A stretch of DNA of 64,000 nt, from contig CM031559.1 in the NCBI GenBank assembly GCA_018466975.1, positions 1,860,001-1,924,000 of the forward strand. The letters run 5' to 3'. The notes under the pieces were generated by a model. The model did not search any database, was not told the DNA's origin, and worked only from the letters and a program-made list of their open reading frames with translations. The number at the start of each line of letters is the position of its first letter. Position 1 is the first letter of the stretch. This document shows, one piece after another, positions 1-12,248 of the stretch. The stretch is from Sparassis latifolia (lineage: Eukaryota; Basidiomycota; Agaricomycetes; Polyporales; Sparassidaceae). Made by a program: the position numbers and the translations under genes.

Positions 1-216
1 TTGACTTCATCTTGTTCATGTTCTCCCTGGCCGATTGTTGGGCAGCTTGTCCCTCCTGCAAGGAGAGAAAGTCGCGTCGCTCTCGTAGCATTGTGCCGAG
101 TAGATCAACTGTAGAATAGGAATGTACTTCTCTTCACGTAGTGTAAACGAATCAGAGCGACATACTCTTCGACAAGCCCCACTTCAGATATCCAGGTGAA
201 TGGGACCAATGCCGGT

Positions 217-236
217 TACCTACCTACCTACCTACC
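217..236. repeat. TACC microsatellite
   Basis: Five perfect TACC units lie downstream of the ATG12 stop codon. No function is inferred. Confidence 0.9.
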
Positions 237-425
237 TCAAACGTCATACAGGGAAGCTCGTGATTGTCGTAACAGTACTATAGACCACGGAAACAACCTG
301 TTTCGTGTGTGGGTCAAATCGCAAGGTACATCCGAATGGGAAGGGCCCGAGGCTTCGACTTGGACTCGGTTGAATGCGATAGAGCGAACGACGGATGAGC
401 ACCACAGTGACAACTTGAAGCTCAG

Positions 426-1050
426 TTAACCCCATGCAGCGGTTGTACTAACAAGGGGAACAGGGAACCCATCAACCACAAATTTCCCAGAAGAAAAATT
501 TAAATCCACACCTATAGTTTACTATTAGATGCCCGTCGGTTGCGAATGACTTGTAACAAAACATATCAACGAACAACTCAAGCACACGAGATCCGCCAAG
601 ACATACCTTGAACAGGTTAGAAACAGTATCATCGGGAGCAGGTGAGAAGGCCAGATTGATGTATGTGAACTGATATGTATCAAATCGGGTGGACCTCGTA
701 CATACGCAAGTGACAGAGCTCTCACCAGAGGATCCACTGCTTTCCAGCCAAGCTCCTTCCTCAAGAACTGGATGACCGCCTGGAAGCGGTTCGACGCAGT
801 AATCTTGTAGAAGTTTTGTCTCATGATGGGCGCATTCCCGACGGCTTTGAAACGCACGACGACTACAGTAGATAAGTTCTCCGTCAACGCTGTCCATGAC
901 AACGCCAGCTCGTAGTAACACACCTTTCAACGAGTCCTTCTTCTTGTACGACTCAAGAGCATCATGGGCTTCCTGCATGACTCCACCGGCATCGGGCGAA
1001 GTCCATGATGGGGGCAGTGTACGGGGGTGAAGGTCAGGGGTGCTAGCCAT
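426..1050 (-). CDS. ATG12: Autophagy ubiquitin-like protein Atg12
   Basis: Ubiquitin-like modifier that is conjugated to Atg5 and acts, with Atg16, as the E3-like complex for Atg8 lipidation. Five exons join in frame: 1050-924, 862-726, 669-607, 549-512 and 447-426, giving 128 aa. Family hallmarks seen in the translation are [13 protein letters not shown] and [20 protein letters not shown] in exon 2, [20 protein letters not shown] in exon 3 and [12 protein letters not shown] in exon 4. The protein ends AAWG, and its last residue is the glycine used for conjugation. That glycine sits in a 22-nt terminal exon. The first 42 residues are the usual poorly conserved leader. The length is normal for a compact fungal Atg12 and every splice phase is consistent, so the gene looks intact. 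Confidence 0.94.
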
Positions 1051-2657
1051 GAGCCGAGCCGCTCGACTCGCTGGGTGTACGTAGTACTCCGAAACGCTGT
1101 GGGCTGCGGCCTCTCACGCGACGACTTCAACTCGAACCACGACAAATTCAACAAATCCGCACTCGAGGCTCGTTCCTGCTCTACATTGACGACAAGAGTA
1201 CAAAATCCTACGTTGGTGTGCAGTCTAACTCTGGTTCAGCAAACCTACAGGCGTGCAGCTGTCAAGCGGCAGCGATAACATTGTCCTGGTTTATTTCTGC
1301 TTATAGTTACACAAGTCGACACCTTCGAGCTTGCTAAACCATCTTTGCATGAGCAGTCTACATTACTCGGGTACTGTGCATAAACAAGAAAGGTGTTGGG
1401 CTGTTTCAAGGGCGGGCATGGCCGCGATCCAACGTTAAATAACATGACAACGGCTTCCCAGTGATTCCCTACGCCCATTCTTCATGCTTTCTTGTCAAAA
1501 TTCTTTTCCTTTGGGCGGGAGCTCTAAACTTGATATCGGCGAAGTCTCAGGTGCTACGCCCGTTACCCAGCAATATCGTGCAGGAGGTTGCTGAGCTAGA
1601 TATCCTAGGGCTCACAATCCTACGGTTTCCGGAGCTTAAGGGCTTTCTACTAGATCTTGCACGTTATCTGTTAGTTGAACCCTCAGCTGGTTTGGGTTCT
1701 ACCCCCATCTAGGATGAAGGCTGGGAAAGGACCAGAAGCTCGGCTTGCTAGCTTTCATGAAGGCGCCGATGGGCCTTGAAGCTTGAACTGCAAAAGACGG
1801 TAAGTCTTACGAGTATGTCCCTACCTTTTGTCTTTTGCAGACTTTACACTGTATCCATGCCTGGTCGATGGGCTCCTTATTGTCGTGGTCAATGTTCCTG
1901 ATTTGCGCCTTGTTGGTGGGACCTGATATCGCCCCACCCTTGCTGGCTTCTTCAGCTAATCACAGCGGCTGTTAGTGTCGGGAGATTCGCAGCATTTAGC
2001 GATGGTTCTATGGTCTACCCGGTTATATCGTTGCGATTCTCCGTTGTGGAGTTTTTTGAGCCTTCACATGCACGGTTCCCGCGGCACGAGGAGTTTCCGT
2101 AACACTGGCTCTTTCATCTTCCCAAACTCGTATTGTCTCTTTTGCACGTGTATTTACTCAGCTGAGCTTACAGTAATTCCTTGTATCACCGATTTGGTTC
2201 TGCCTGTCCGCACGTCAATCCACCAGCGGACGCCGCCTATTTCCGGAAAGACATATCTCCTGTAGCAGCCCGTCTACCTAACTGTACAGCCTTACAAACG
2301 CGACCTCGCACCTCGAGTCACAGTTTTCGCACAGCTATCTGAGCACAGATGTACTCGCAACGTGGAGTGTCTGTTCCACCGGTCTGTGGCTAGAGACGTC
2401 CTAGCGAACGCAAACCTCCGGAGACCCACCTGCACGCATGCTCGCGGAGTTTGAAGGCGTTTCCGCGCATCAATTCAGTCGCAGGCTCCGAATTTAGCGT
2501 GCCCACGCTGGAGCACTGGTGCCGCACTGCCCTTCATATCCGAAGTGTCGATAAGTGAAGGGACAATAAAATGTGATGCGTAGCGCTAGACGGTGCCTAG
2601 CAAAGGCTCTCTGCTTCGTTGTCTCCTCTGGTCGGTTGGCCCGCGTACGGTGATGCC
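1051..2657. other. Intergenic region between ATG12 and the DUF6533 gene
   Basis: The two flanking genes are transcribed away from each other, so this stretch should contain both promoters. Short open frames on both strands lack recognisable motifs and consistent splice signals. I see no RNA gene or transposon. Confidence 0.6.
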
Positions 2658-4538
2658 ATGTCCATCCTCAGTTCCACCGCGACCATCTCCAAACCGCTGG
2701 AGAGCCTCGTCGCTGATGAGGCTGTCGTAAAGTGTGTATCCATCTTTTGATCCTTGGGCGGTTTGAACTGATGAAGAACTCCTGAAGCGCCGTAACCCGT
2801 ATGTGGTCCCTTTCCTATGAGCCTGTGGTATGAATTGACGTGTTGCAGTCGTCGGCTTCACAGCCCTCTTATATGACCATGCTATCACAGTACGTCATCG
2901 CTTTTCATTTTGGTAGCAGTTTGGTTGACAGCGCGTATTCATGCAGTTTGGTGACGAGGTATGTGAGTTCCCCTTTCCGATTTTTGAGAAGTCTTGTCTG
3001 AGCGCCGGGGTGCAAGGTGAATTACATCTGGAATGGACGCATGGGACTGGTATCGATCATCTTCCTCTTCGTAAGTAGTTGTCCGACCGTGTCACACTGT
3101 TATAATCTTTGAATTAAATTGCCATCGCAGAACCGATATCTAGTGTGAGTCTGCGTCGTCGACGTTCGTTGGGTGTGCTGTGAGTTGACTGTCACCGCTA
3201 GACCACTCGTGCTCGTTGTAGATGTATATGGTTCGTGAATAAATGTCCTAACAAATTTGCGTACTGACCTTCATGTTTACAGAAACGATCGGCCTTGCGA
3301 CAAATACGGCTTTGGTGAGGCTAAGTTCGGTGTTTTTGCCCGTCAATCTAACAGCTTGAAAGTTCTGCAAAGTCTGGACGGCTATACAGAGCTATCTCAC
3401 AATAGCGTCCTTCATGTCCATCCATAGTGCGTATTTTTATGGTACATTAGTCTCTCATAGCGTTAAATTATCCTGTCTTCCAGCGATCGTTGCATGGCGA
3501 CTTTATGCCCTTCATGGGGGACAACCGTGGATAGGCAGACTGCTGTGGACTGCCGGGATAATCTACTTCGTCACTTCTACATTTATCGTCACCTGGTCCC
3601 TCATACCGGTTATCAGTGTGTCCACATGTTTTTACTTGCGAGTTGTACCAACTTCTTCACGCAGAACATTTACATCCGGTACATCATCAATGTGTCAGCT
3701 CTGTGAGTAATTCTGATGGTCGATTCCACATCAGATCTTATGTGGATCATAGATACCCACTTATCTGTGGACAACTTGGTTGCCAAGGTCGGCGTCGCGG
3801 TTGAGATAGTGTCGTCCTTATGATCTAATGCTCCTTTCTCAGTGTCGTCTTCGAGTCACTCATTTTTGGCCTTACACTTTTCGCCTTGATTCGTCATGAA
3901 CTCCGACATTCGTTCAGCTCGTTGTCCTTATTGCTCTATCGTGATGGTAAGCGTCATTCTTGCGATGAATAGACACTACATTCAAATGGCGCTATGTTTC
4001 CTCATAGGAATGTTGTACTTTGTTGCTGTGACTTGTAGGTCCTCACCTCTCAGCAACGTGCGTGCTACATGTTGATGCTCGCGAGGAGTTTGTTCTCTCT
4101 TTTCACTCCTGTAAGTGATGAATATATACAACGACGTATGGTCGTTTACGGGCTCTCTGTACAGTGTCTGGGCCTTGGCAGGCCCTGCGTACCTCGGTTT
4201 AGCCCGATAGTAAGTGGCCAGCTCCATGTCTGAGATTTGCTGAGGGATCGCGCAGTTTTGCATTGGCCATGGTCAACGTCGCGGGTTCAAGATTGGTGTT
4301 GAACTTGAAGGGATTCACCGCTTCACGGGACGCGGTTGACTACCCTACGGGCTCGCGCTCGCTGCCTTACTCCGCCGTAGGTTTCGGCGCGGGCGTAAAC
4401 TTCGGGCGAGGCGAGACTGGCCCATCCGACGCGCGTCCTGACGACGAGGAGTCAGGGAGCATTCCGCTTGACCTGGAAATGTACTCGATTGAGCGGGACT
4501 GCCAGCAGTTGGGCACGAAGCTGATGCGCCACGATTGA
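2658..4538 (+). CDS. DUF6533-domain multi-pass membrane protein
   Basis: A fungal-specific membrane protein of unknown function, from a family greatly expanded in basidiomycetes. It is split into about a dozen tiny exons. Those I can place are 2658-2733, 2849-2889, 2947-2958 (12 nt), 3017-3070, 3131-3144, 3202-3230, 3283-3314, 3363-3426 and from 3484, then pieces near 3842, 4008 and 4160, ending in the exon that closes at 4538. The joined N-terminal part reads ALLYDHAITFGDE then VNYIWNGRMG...FLFNRYLVPL, the DUF6533 signature. Later pieces give SYLTIASFMSIH, AWRLYALHGGQPWIG, FESLIFGLTLFALIRHELRH and FAMVNVAGSRLVLNLKG, as in the family's TM helices and C-terminal region. Several hydrophobic helices are evident. 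The donor at 2734 was chosen because only it keeps phase into LLYDH. The borders between 3600 and 4250 are uncertain. Confidence 0.85.
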
Positions 4539-5510
4539 AGGCGTCGGACGGTAGAGTTGATTGTAACCTGTATCACTGACTGTATCCTTAGCTTATCGGG
4601 TCGTAATGCACACGGTGCGGGTGGCCCACAGTTCACTAGATTATTGTGCTTACAGGGTGTTCGAAAAACCTTGACGTGCGCAATTTTTTTTTCTGGCCAG
4701 GCTCGGAACTGCCCTTATATGGCTGATTGCCACCGTTCGTACTCCAATTGTTCTCCAGCTTATACAAAAGTCGGTGATGTTATTGATGTCAACATTAAAC
4801 GCGCCTTGACGTATTGCAGACGTGGGACCCATTTCGCTGCAGTGCCAGCTCATTCGAGAGCCAAATACATACAAGAAAAAAAGTCGTACATCAAGGTTTT
4901 CCGAATCATCTGTAAACATCACTCTGTCAATTCAGGCTGGCAAAGCACGTATTGACCTAGTATTGACCTTGTGCGGTTATGCAACTGACAGCCATATTTC
5001 GGCTGAAAAGAGTTCACACGAAGGGAATCGCAGGCGGGATCCGGAGATGCTAGTACTTCTCCTCAGCGGGATGGTATAAGTAATGCACTGAATCATAGTT
5101 ATTCTAGGAAAGCTGCCAGTGATGCCGCTGACAGTCTGACATCGCATGGAGAGAAGCGTGACGCATATTTTGTGGCGTGTGTTCTAGCTGTGTTCTTTCC
5201 TTGAGCGGCAGGCCAATAAGTAGTCATCATCAGTGGAACTGAGAACAATAGCTTGCGGCGTTCGAACGCACAGGTGCGGCAGCCGACATACCCCCAATTG
5301 TCGACAGCGAGACTACTCTGCTTTTGTCGGGACAACTGAGCGCCATCTCAAGGCGAGTAAGGTGGTTTCGCCTTCCTATCTTTGCGTAGGTGCTACCTCC
5401 GTGAGTGTATTTGACCGCAAACATTTCTCGTAGATGTCACACTAAGCGGAAACGACTGCACGAGTTTGATGGCCCTCGGAGCACTTGGCACTAGGTAGGT
5501 GCGCATACTG
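4539..5510. other. Intergenic region, no recognised gene
   Basis: Open frames of 60-130 codons occur on both strands, but none shows a known motif or a usable chain of exons. It probably contains the 3' end of the DUF6533 gene and the SDR promoter. Confidence 0.5.
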
Positions 5511-5518
5511 TATATAAG
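5511..5518 (+). promoter_or_regulatory. TATA box of the SDR gene
   Basis: TATATAAG lies about 50 bp before the SDR start codon, a fitting position for a fungal TATA element with a short 5' UTR. Confidence 0.6.
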
Positions 5519-5562
5519 ACCCTCAGCAAGGCCGCGTCGCTGCAAGCAGTTAAACCGCTCAA

Positions 5563-6570
5563 ATGTCTTCGAAAGTGTGGCTCATAACTGGTACGAGCTC
5601 CGGAATAGGCCTTGCCCTTGCTCAGCATGTCCTTGCCCAGGGGGACAAGGTGGGCGCGCCTCATGAGATGTCTTGCGTGAAGAGCCTGATGTGTTCCGCT
5701 CTAGGTTATCGCCACTGTCAGGTCCATGTCCAAATACCCCCAGGAACTGAAGGGTGCGGAACCCCTCGTCCTCGATCTCGGCGCCCCCGACTCTGAGATC
5801 CGCAAGGTTGGCGAGGCGGCGTTGAAGGTATATGGTCATGTCGACGTTTTGGTCAACAACGCTGGCTATGGCCTCTCTGGGCCAGTAGAGGAATTGAAGT
5901 AGGTAACTAGCTCAAGTTGAACACATTTTCACTGATCCTTGAAAACAGTATGAAAGACGTACGAGCGCAGTTCCAGACGAATGTGTTCGGCACGATTGTC
6001 CTGACGCAGTCCCTGCTGCCCCATTTCCGAGCACGGAAGACAGGCCACATTTTCAATCTGACCTCCGTCGCGGCTTATTGGAACTACCCGGGCTGGGGAG
6101 CGTATGTCGCGTCCAAGGCTGCGCTCGACGCGTTCTCCGAGTCACTCAGTCGGGAGGTCGAGCCGTATAACATTCGCGTCATCGTCATCCTCCCTGGATA
6201 TTTTCCTACCAAATTCTTCACTGAGACACGGTCGGCCGAGCAGTTGACCACGGTGTACACGGACCCGACGCAAGGATACAAGACGCGCGAAATGATCCCG
6301 CAGGGGCGCCATGAAGGTGGACAGGTCGGCGACGTGGACAAGTTCGCCCAACGGACGTACGAAATCGTGTACGGCACGGGAATGGCGAAGGGGTTGGTGG
6401 AGAGCCAGGGTGGAAAACGGGAGTGGATGCGTCTGCCGATGGGCACTGATTGTGGCGAGCTGATGCTTGCTAAGATCAACATTGTGAAGGAGAATGTTGA
6501 GTCGTTCGAGCCGATATGGAGGTCGACGGATGTGGAGCGGGAGAGACTGAATGATTTCGCCCAAGGATGA
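5563..6570 (+). CDS. Classical short-chain dehydrogenase/reductase
   Basis: Cytosolic NAD(P)-dependent oxidoreductase; the substrate cannot be deduced. Three exons (5563-5649, 5705-5898, 5949-6570) join in phase to give 300 aa. The cofactor motif TGTSSGIG is at residues 9-16, NNAG at 80-83, the structural Asn at about 105, catalytic Ser133, and YVASK with Tyr146 and Lys150. An Arg follows the second strand (ATVRS), which in this family often points to NADP(H), though that is inference. The start is the first ATG after a TATA box and lies directly at the Rossmann fold. The length is ordinary for this classical SDR group. A decayed relative follows immediately downstream, so this is the surviving member of a tandem duplication. 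Confidence 0.93.
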
Positions 6571-7087
6571 AGCTCCCTTACCAAGTTCTAGCCATCGCGA
6601 CCTTTCCCTGTGCACTGGGTGGATACCGTGTTTGCCCTGAGTATGTACTATTTCATTGTAAGATAACGACGCAGCAGATTGTGGTGCACATCGCTGATGA
6701 TCCGAGTCAGAGCAAGGTAGAACTGACGAAGAACTCTTCCGGCCGAATAACGCGCTCGCATATCGGACCTGGTTCCGTCACTGGGCGGAAAGAAACTTAA
6801 GTTGAATCTCGGAGAAACATCGACTACTTGCCGGCTCCGAGTCCATGCAAGTAGCGGTGAGGTAACTGACCCTCCCACGATAGGTTGCCGCGATGGTCCG
6901 GTCCGTGACCAGTTAACCAACGACTTGAAAGGCACAGAGCCGCTCATCCTCGACTAAGCGCATCGGACTTTTGAGATTCGCAAGACCAGCGAAGCGATAC
7001 AGAGTTGATACAAAGCAGCGGGAGAACGCATCGTGTGTCATGTGATCGTGTTTGTCACGTGTAACACCAAATTGTCACCCACTGGAG

Positions 7088-7980
7088 GCAAAAGTGGATG
7101 TTCTGCCTTGGAACAGTGTCTGAACATCCAAGGAACAGATTACGTTTTTGGACATGTCACATGTTCTGAACATGGTAAGGAACATCTAATATGTCTCGCA
7201 CAATGTTCTATTGGAGAGCATGCTGGAGACATGTTGCATGTACCATTCTGGAACATATAATATGTCTCACACAATGTCTCATTGGAGAATGTCCTGCAGA
7301 CTTGCTGCATGTTTCATTCTGGAACATTTATCATTTTGCTACCATATTCTGGGCTTGTCTCTTGGTGCAATATGCTCTGTATAATAAGGATTTTCCATGG
7401 CCAAACATATTACATTTCTGGCTGCTGTTAATCTTCAGAACATTGTGAGAAGATGTTAAGTGCTCCTACTCCAAACATACAAGATGTCCTGGGCACCAAG
7501 AACATCTGCAGTACATGTAAAATTTTAGTAAAATTTTAGTATGTATCATACATGTACTGCAGATGTTCTTGGTGCCCAGGACATCTTGTATGTTTGGAGT
7601 AGGAGCACTTAACATCTTCTCACAATGTTCTGAAGATTAACAGCAGCCAGAAATGTAATATGTTTGGCCATGGAAAATCCTTATTATACAGAGCATATTG
7701 CACCAAGAGACAAGCCCAGAATATGGTAGCAAAATGATAAATGTTCCAGAATGAAACATGCAGCAAGTCTGCAGGACATTCTCCAATGAGACATTGTGTG
7801 AGACATATTATATGTTCCAGAATGGTACATGCAACATGTCTCCAGCATGCTCTCCAATAGAACATTGTGCGAGACATATTAGATGTTCCTTACCATGTTC
7901 AGAACATGTGACATGTCCAAAAACGTAATCTGTTCCTTGGATGTTCAGACACTGTTCCAAGGCAGAACATCCACTTTTGC
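7088..7980. repeat. Perfect 432-bp inverted repeat (fold-back element)
   Basis: Arms 7088-7519 and 7549-7980 are reverse complements around a 29-nt spacer (TAAAATTTTAG type) centred on 7534. The translated open frames inside the arms (7191-7448 on +, 7620-7877 on -) are identical, which shows the arms match across that stretch. Each arm holds an imperfect internal direct repeat of about 75 bp rich in GGAACAT and TGTCTC. I found no convincing target-site duplication. The open frames are by-products of the repeat and not genes. A transcript through it would fold into a very long hairpin. Confidence 0.93.
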
Positions 7981-8170
7981 CCTCAGTGACCGGCGACTGC
8001 GACGCAAGGCTGAACAAGCACTGCAGAAGGGAATGCAGAAGGTAAAAGCGATTGAAGAGGTACACGCTACCGAAAATAATTATCAGTGTAAAGTAGGCTA
8101 TCGAAGAGTGTGGTGGCAACGAATCGACAGCGGCCTCAACTGGACTTCGGTCAAACCTGCGGCCCGGGAC

Positions 8171-10115
8171 CATCAGGAAAAAGCCCCAAGTGAGGTAGCT
8201 GCCACCATGATTACGTAGACACGTGTAGGGCATGTAGCCGCTGCCGCTTCAATGTACACCTCTGTAGGGCTGTGTAGCCACCACTCACATTTCCATAGCA
8301 CCATGGAGAGGTTACGCCTATCAAGCGGAGCTTTAAAGCATCTTAAAAATTGAGTTGGTTTGTATGCTACCATGCATTGAGATCTCAAACGTGCCCAATT
8401 CCCGGTGCATGCAAGCCTAAACGTGGGCATCTGCAAAGGGATATCTTGGCTAAGCTGGCTCTTCAGTGACTTGGGACTGTGAATAGATGAACTATGGAAT
8501 GTAGTGTTGGCATATTTTCTGTGTTTATCTGCTAGCTATATAGTTACAGAACCGATAGCAACCTGCTTCACCTCGTGCTTCAGTCACTGCCAGAGCAGGT
8601 CGGGAAGGGCGGGAAGCATCGGCCAGTTGTTACGAACTATGGCACCATCGATCACGTGCTCCATGAACTTGGTAAAATTTGTGGGTCGTCCCAACTCTTG
8701 CGCATCCTCTGTTGGCATTGCTGTCTTTCTTCTTGTCTCTTGGCCTCTCACCGGTGTGTCTCTCATCAAATTCAGTTGGCTGCGGTGTCGCATCTCGCTG
8801 CTACTCATCCTCTCAATTTATCTATGCCATTTCTGCCTTCCTAGCCTCATGCAGCTACCTATGCACGAATCTTCGGGCTCAAGCTTAAAGCCAAGTTTAA
8901 AGCCTGTCCTTTGATATACATGCCCTAGTCTGTCCTCCAGACAGCATATGTACATGCCAGCATCATGCAGTGCGCCTCATGACCTCCTGCCCGCACTCAC
9001 GAAGATTGTGGGACACCCAGCATCATGCACCCAGAGGAGAGGACGAAAGCCGGCGAGTGCTCCGTATCACGATGTCTGATGATGAACACTCACCACTGCT
9101 CACGATGCACGATGCAGACTTTTGGCGACACCTCCAACCTCCAGTTCACGCCCCACGCCGTTGAACGCAAACGCTCGGCGCACATTTGTTTTCGGAGGTC
9201 GAAGGGCACCCCAGGTCAGTTAAAAAGATTTTTCATATCCCTACAATACAGTACTAACTTTTTCCTCCTCGCCATTGCACCGCCACACGGTGCGACGACG
9301 CCACTCTGGCCCCACACTCCCACACTCTCCTGCCACCTCGGTCCCCATCCTCCTCCGCCTCCTCATTCGCGCGAGGAGCTGACATGCGAACAACCAGGCA
9401 ACACCGCGGCGGCCGCGCGAGGTCAACGGCCCTGCCCTCTCACCACAGCCTCGCACTCCTTGCGCCGCCTCTCTGTCCTCCAGCCTTCTCGCTCGCGGCG
9501 AGGAGCCGACACGCGACAGCCAGGCAACACCGCGCTGCCGCGCGAGGTCAACGGCCCCGCCTCTCACCACGGCCTTGCACTCCTCGCTCTTCGCCTCTGT
9601 CCTCCGGCCTTCTCGCTCGCGCGAGGAGCCGACATGCGGACCGCGAGGAGACACCGGCGGCTGCGCGAGGTCGACGGCCCTCCTCGCACCGCCTCTTCGC
9701 ACTCCCTCGCCCTTCGCCTTCCTCCGACCTTCTCGTTCGCGCGGGCAGCCGACACACGAACGGCCAGGCACTGTTTGTTGTTTCCCGCTGCTCTGATCTG
9801 CTCGTGCTTCCCTGCTTCAGCACTCCGGTTTAGTGTAATATAGGTAGTATATTCTGAATATATTTCTTGCACTGTGTCCATTGGTGTGATTTGACGGCTA
9901 TTCGGCTTCTAGCTATGAAATTTGGCCGGGGGCTACCACTTTACCGCCAATTACAATGGATTACTTACAGCTACGTAGGATGCCTACTGGGCTACAGGGC
10001 ACTACAGAGGTGCTGCAGCAGCTACCGGTACAATATAACCGGGGACTTGTCTACCGGGCTACCACTGCTACCTAGGCTACGTCGGGCTATGTAGTCAAGG
10101 CATTTTTTCCTGATG
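8171..10115. mobile_element. TIR DNA transposon, non-autonomous (copy A)
   Basis: It begins CATCAGGAAAAA and ends with the complement TTTTTCCTGATG. Several GTAGCC/GGCTAC-type motifs crowd both ends, typical of subterminal transposase-binding repeats. A shorter relative with the same ends lies inverted at 30890-31578. No transposase is encoded. The interior has a GC-rich tandem array (9355-9770) and a region around 8430-9250 with no recognised content. The superfamily is unclear: subterminal repeats suggest hAT-like, but I could not find a clean 8-bp duplication. It sits inside the SDR pseudogene. Confidence 0.75.
9373..9770. repeat. GC-rich tandem repeat inside transposon copy A
   Basis: Units of about 120-127 bp begin near 9373, 9500, 9623 and 9743, each starting GAGGAGC (degenerate in the last). 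They share CGCGAGGTC(A/G)ACGGCC and CTTCTCG(C/T)TCGCG. About three and a half copies. Open frames on both strands here are compositional. Confidence 0.8.
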
Positions 10116-10489
10116 TCACTAGGGGATCACTTGGTGAAGGTCTCCCCTTACGGGACATCCTGAGCAAGCTGGGGGGCGCAAGTATGAAACGTGGGAGATA
10201 CTAGTTCCATGGAGGTGTATTGGGCTCTGGGTATGTGGCAAATACTACGGAGAAGCTGTTGCGGCGAGTGTATGAGGTCGCTTATAGACGAGGGTAGTCA
10301 AGGGAATCGAGAGAGCCAAGGCGAATGAAGGAATGGAAGCGCATGCTGCTGTTTCCTGATATCGATTGTGGCGAGTATGTGTTCATAAAAGTCGATCCAC
10401 TAAAGCAGAACATGGAGGTATTCGAGAAACTTTGGCCGCCGACTGACATGGAACTGGAGCGACTCAAGTATTCACGCCCCACCCGTAGG

Positions 10490-12175
10490 TAAGCGTTATT
10501 GCCATGTACCTATCTTGTATGATGGGTTTTCCTATTATACCAAGATGAGCGTGAACAGTGTGAGTTGGATCGGTCTTACCCGCATGTCAGCAGGTGGATT
10601 TGGGGACACGCGGACGCACCAATTACACTGAGGAGGGAACCGGCGATATGTGACAGCAGCCGCCAATGTCGAGCGCCGATATTATCAGCTGCAATATATC
10701 GAACGGCACTACGATGGATGACGCGGGACAGTTGACGGCTAGGCGTCGCAGCTGTCCGTAATTTCGAGAGCGATAGGACACTATAAGGGGATGTCGTGCC
10801 AGCGGCCAACACTGATTATCTAACGATGGTGGGCTAGAAGTGACGGTAGAAATAGTTACGATTGAAAAGTATACGTGGTCTTTTGTCTGCCGCCGTGCAG
10901 GAGTAGTTGAAGACCGGGTATTGATCCAACGAAGACGCGATTCGCCACAGTGCGCCATTGAGGTAAGTACAAGCAGGTTCCGTGTTCTCTTCCCAATTCA
11001 GATGATAAACAAACCAGAACATGGAGCAGAAGACGATAACGCCAAACCACGGTACTTCGAATCTGTCGACGAGCCCGCCTGGAAAACTTATCACTCGCTT
11101 CTTCTGGTTCACTTAACTTCCAGATGTGCGGTGCGTGCACGCAAATTCGAATCATCCCAACTGCCAGTAGTCGGAAGTTACTTGCTGCTCACTGATCGCA
11201 AATACCCGAAATCAGCGAAGAATACGTCTCTAGATCACGGAGACTGCAGAATAGTCGGAGGTGACGCGGTGACATAGGGCGAAGGGCATCTCATCGTCAG
11301 AAGTACAAGATAGGAACGGCGTGAATGTTGAGACCTTTTTGAATGGCCGTGTATGTCTGTGTATGGGTCAAACATTCATCAGCTTACCGCTACTGCAAGA
11401 CGGAAATAACTCCTGTACTTACCGTACGTAAAGTGTACCAGCGAATCAGGAAGAAACGATCATGTAGATGAGACCCCTCCGAGAAAGGATGCCATCTGTA
11501 GGTCCGTATAGTAAACGTGCCCGCTATCGCCTTGTATATTGCAGCCAGATACTAATCACGATGGATCACATAACTTCGAGGCAACCGCATTTGAGTGCCA
11601 GCAGCCAGAGAGCAGCCAAGTCAAAGTGGGTTGCAGAAACAGAGTCCAAGCAAGAATATATCACGTACTTCGCGGATGCCGAACACCAGACTAAGCGCCA
11701 GCGGACCGCTGGTCAATCAAGGGTGGACCTACAGAGTAGCTGATATATGGAGAAAATGGGTTGTAGCAAACTCACAACATACCCGTTACCATTGTCCTCC
11801 CTCCAGGATTCCGTCGACACGTGGTTAAGAGACCGGCTGTTAATTCACATCCAATATGTTTTCAGAACCACAGCGAAGCATCGGCACTGGCGAAGACAGA
11901 CTTATCTTACCGAGTTTGTCGCTAGATGTGGCAGCGGGGCTAGTCTTATGAATTTGTTACACTGACCCTGCTTCAGTCATCCACAGGCTACCATTAGACA
12001 AATGACCGAACTTCCTAGGGTTTGAATAGTGCCTTCAAAAGGAAGCATCTGACTCGAAAATGCTGGCAGAGAAACTCGGGGAAGTCAGGACAATAAGTAT
12101 GCACGATACGCTGCAGCGCAAAAGTAGACATAAATGAACTTGAGCCTGATCTATATACTTTCTTACATAGTAAAT
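10490..12175. other. Region without a recognised gene
   Basis: Short open frames on both strands (longest about 145 codons, near 10840-11277) have no motif I recognise and no convincing exon chain. CpG content is normal here, so this is the last ordinary-looking sequence before the CpG-poor block. Confidence 0.5.
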
Positions 12176-12248
12176 TGAGTTTAAGTAGTAAAGATTTTAT
12201 GAGCTTTCCTTGGTTGTTATGCTTTTCTTCACCTTAGTTCTTAGAATT

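Larger units (their letters stand above)
6884..10480 (+). pseudogene. Degenerate SDR paralog split by two insertions
   Basis: Bases 6884-7015 align along their length with exon 2 of the intact SDR upstream (for example GAGATTCGCAAGACC against GAGATCCGCAAGGTT) but contain stops. Bases from about 10180 to 10480 read as the SDR tail: YETWEI for YKTREM, then EWKRMLLFPDIDCGE for EWMRLPMGTDCGE, and LERLK at the end, with internal stops. The central portion carrying NNAG and YxxxK is missing. In its place lie a perfect inverted repeat (7088-7980) and a TIR element (8171-10115), with about 190 bp of unassigned sequence between them. I read this as a tandem SDR duplicate broken by transposons and then decayed. 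Confidence 0.8.

Noticed and set aside
4650..4922. Mariner-type transposase fragment on the minus strand
   Set aside because: MFTDDSEN looked suggestive, but nothing else in the frame supports a DDE transposase and no TIRs with TA were found.
7191..7877. Two identical 85-codon ORFs on opposite strands
   Set aside because: They are mirror images within the inverted repeat and have no start context or domain.
9025..9881. Long ORFs on both strands in the GC-rich repeat
   Set aside because: They arise from the 120-127-bp tandem array; several frames are open at once.
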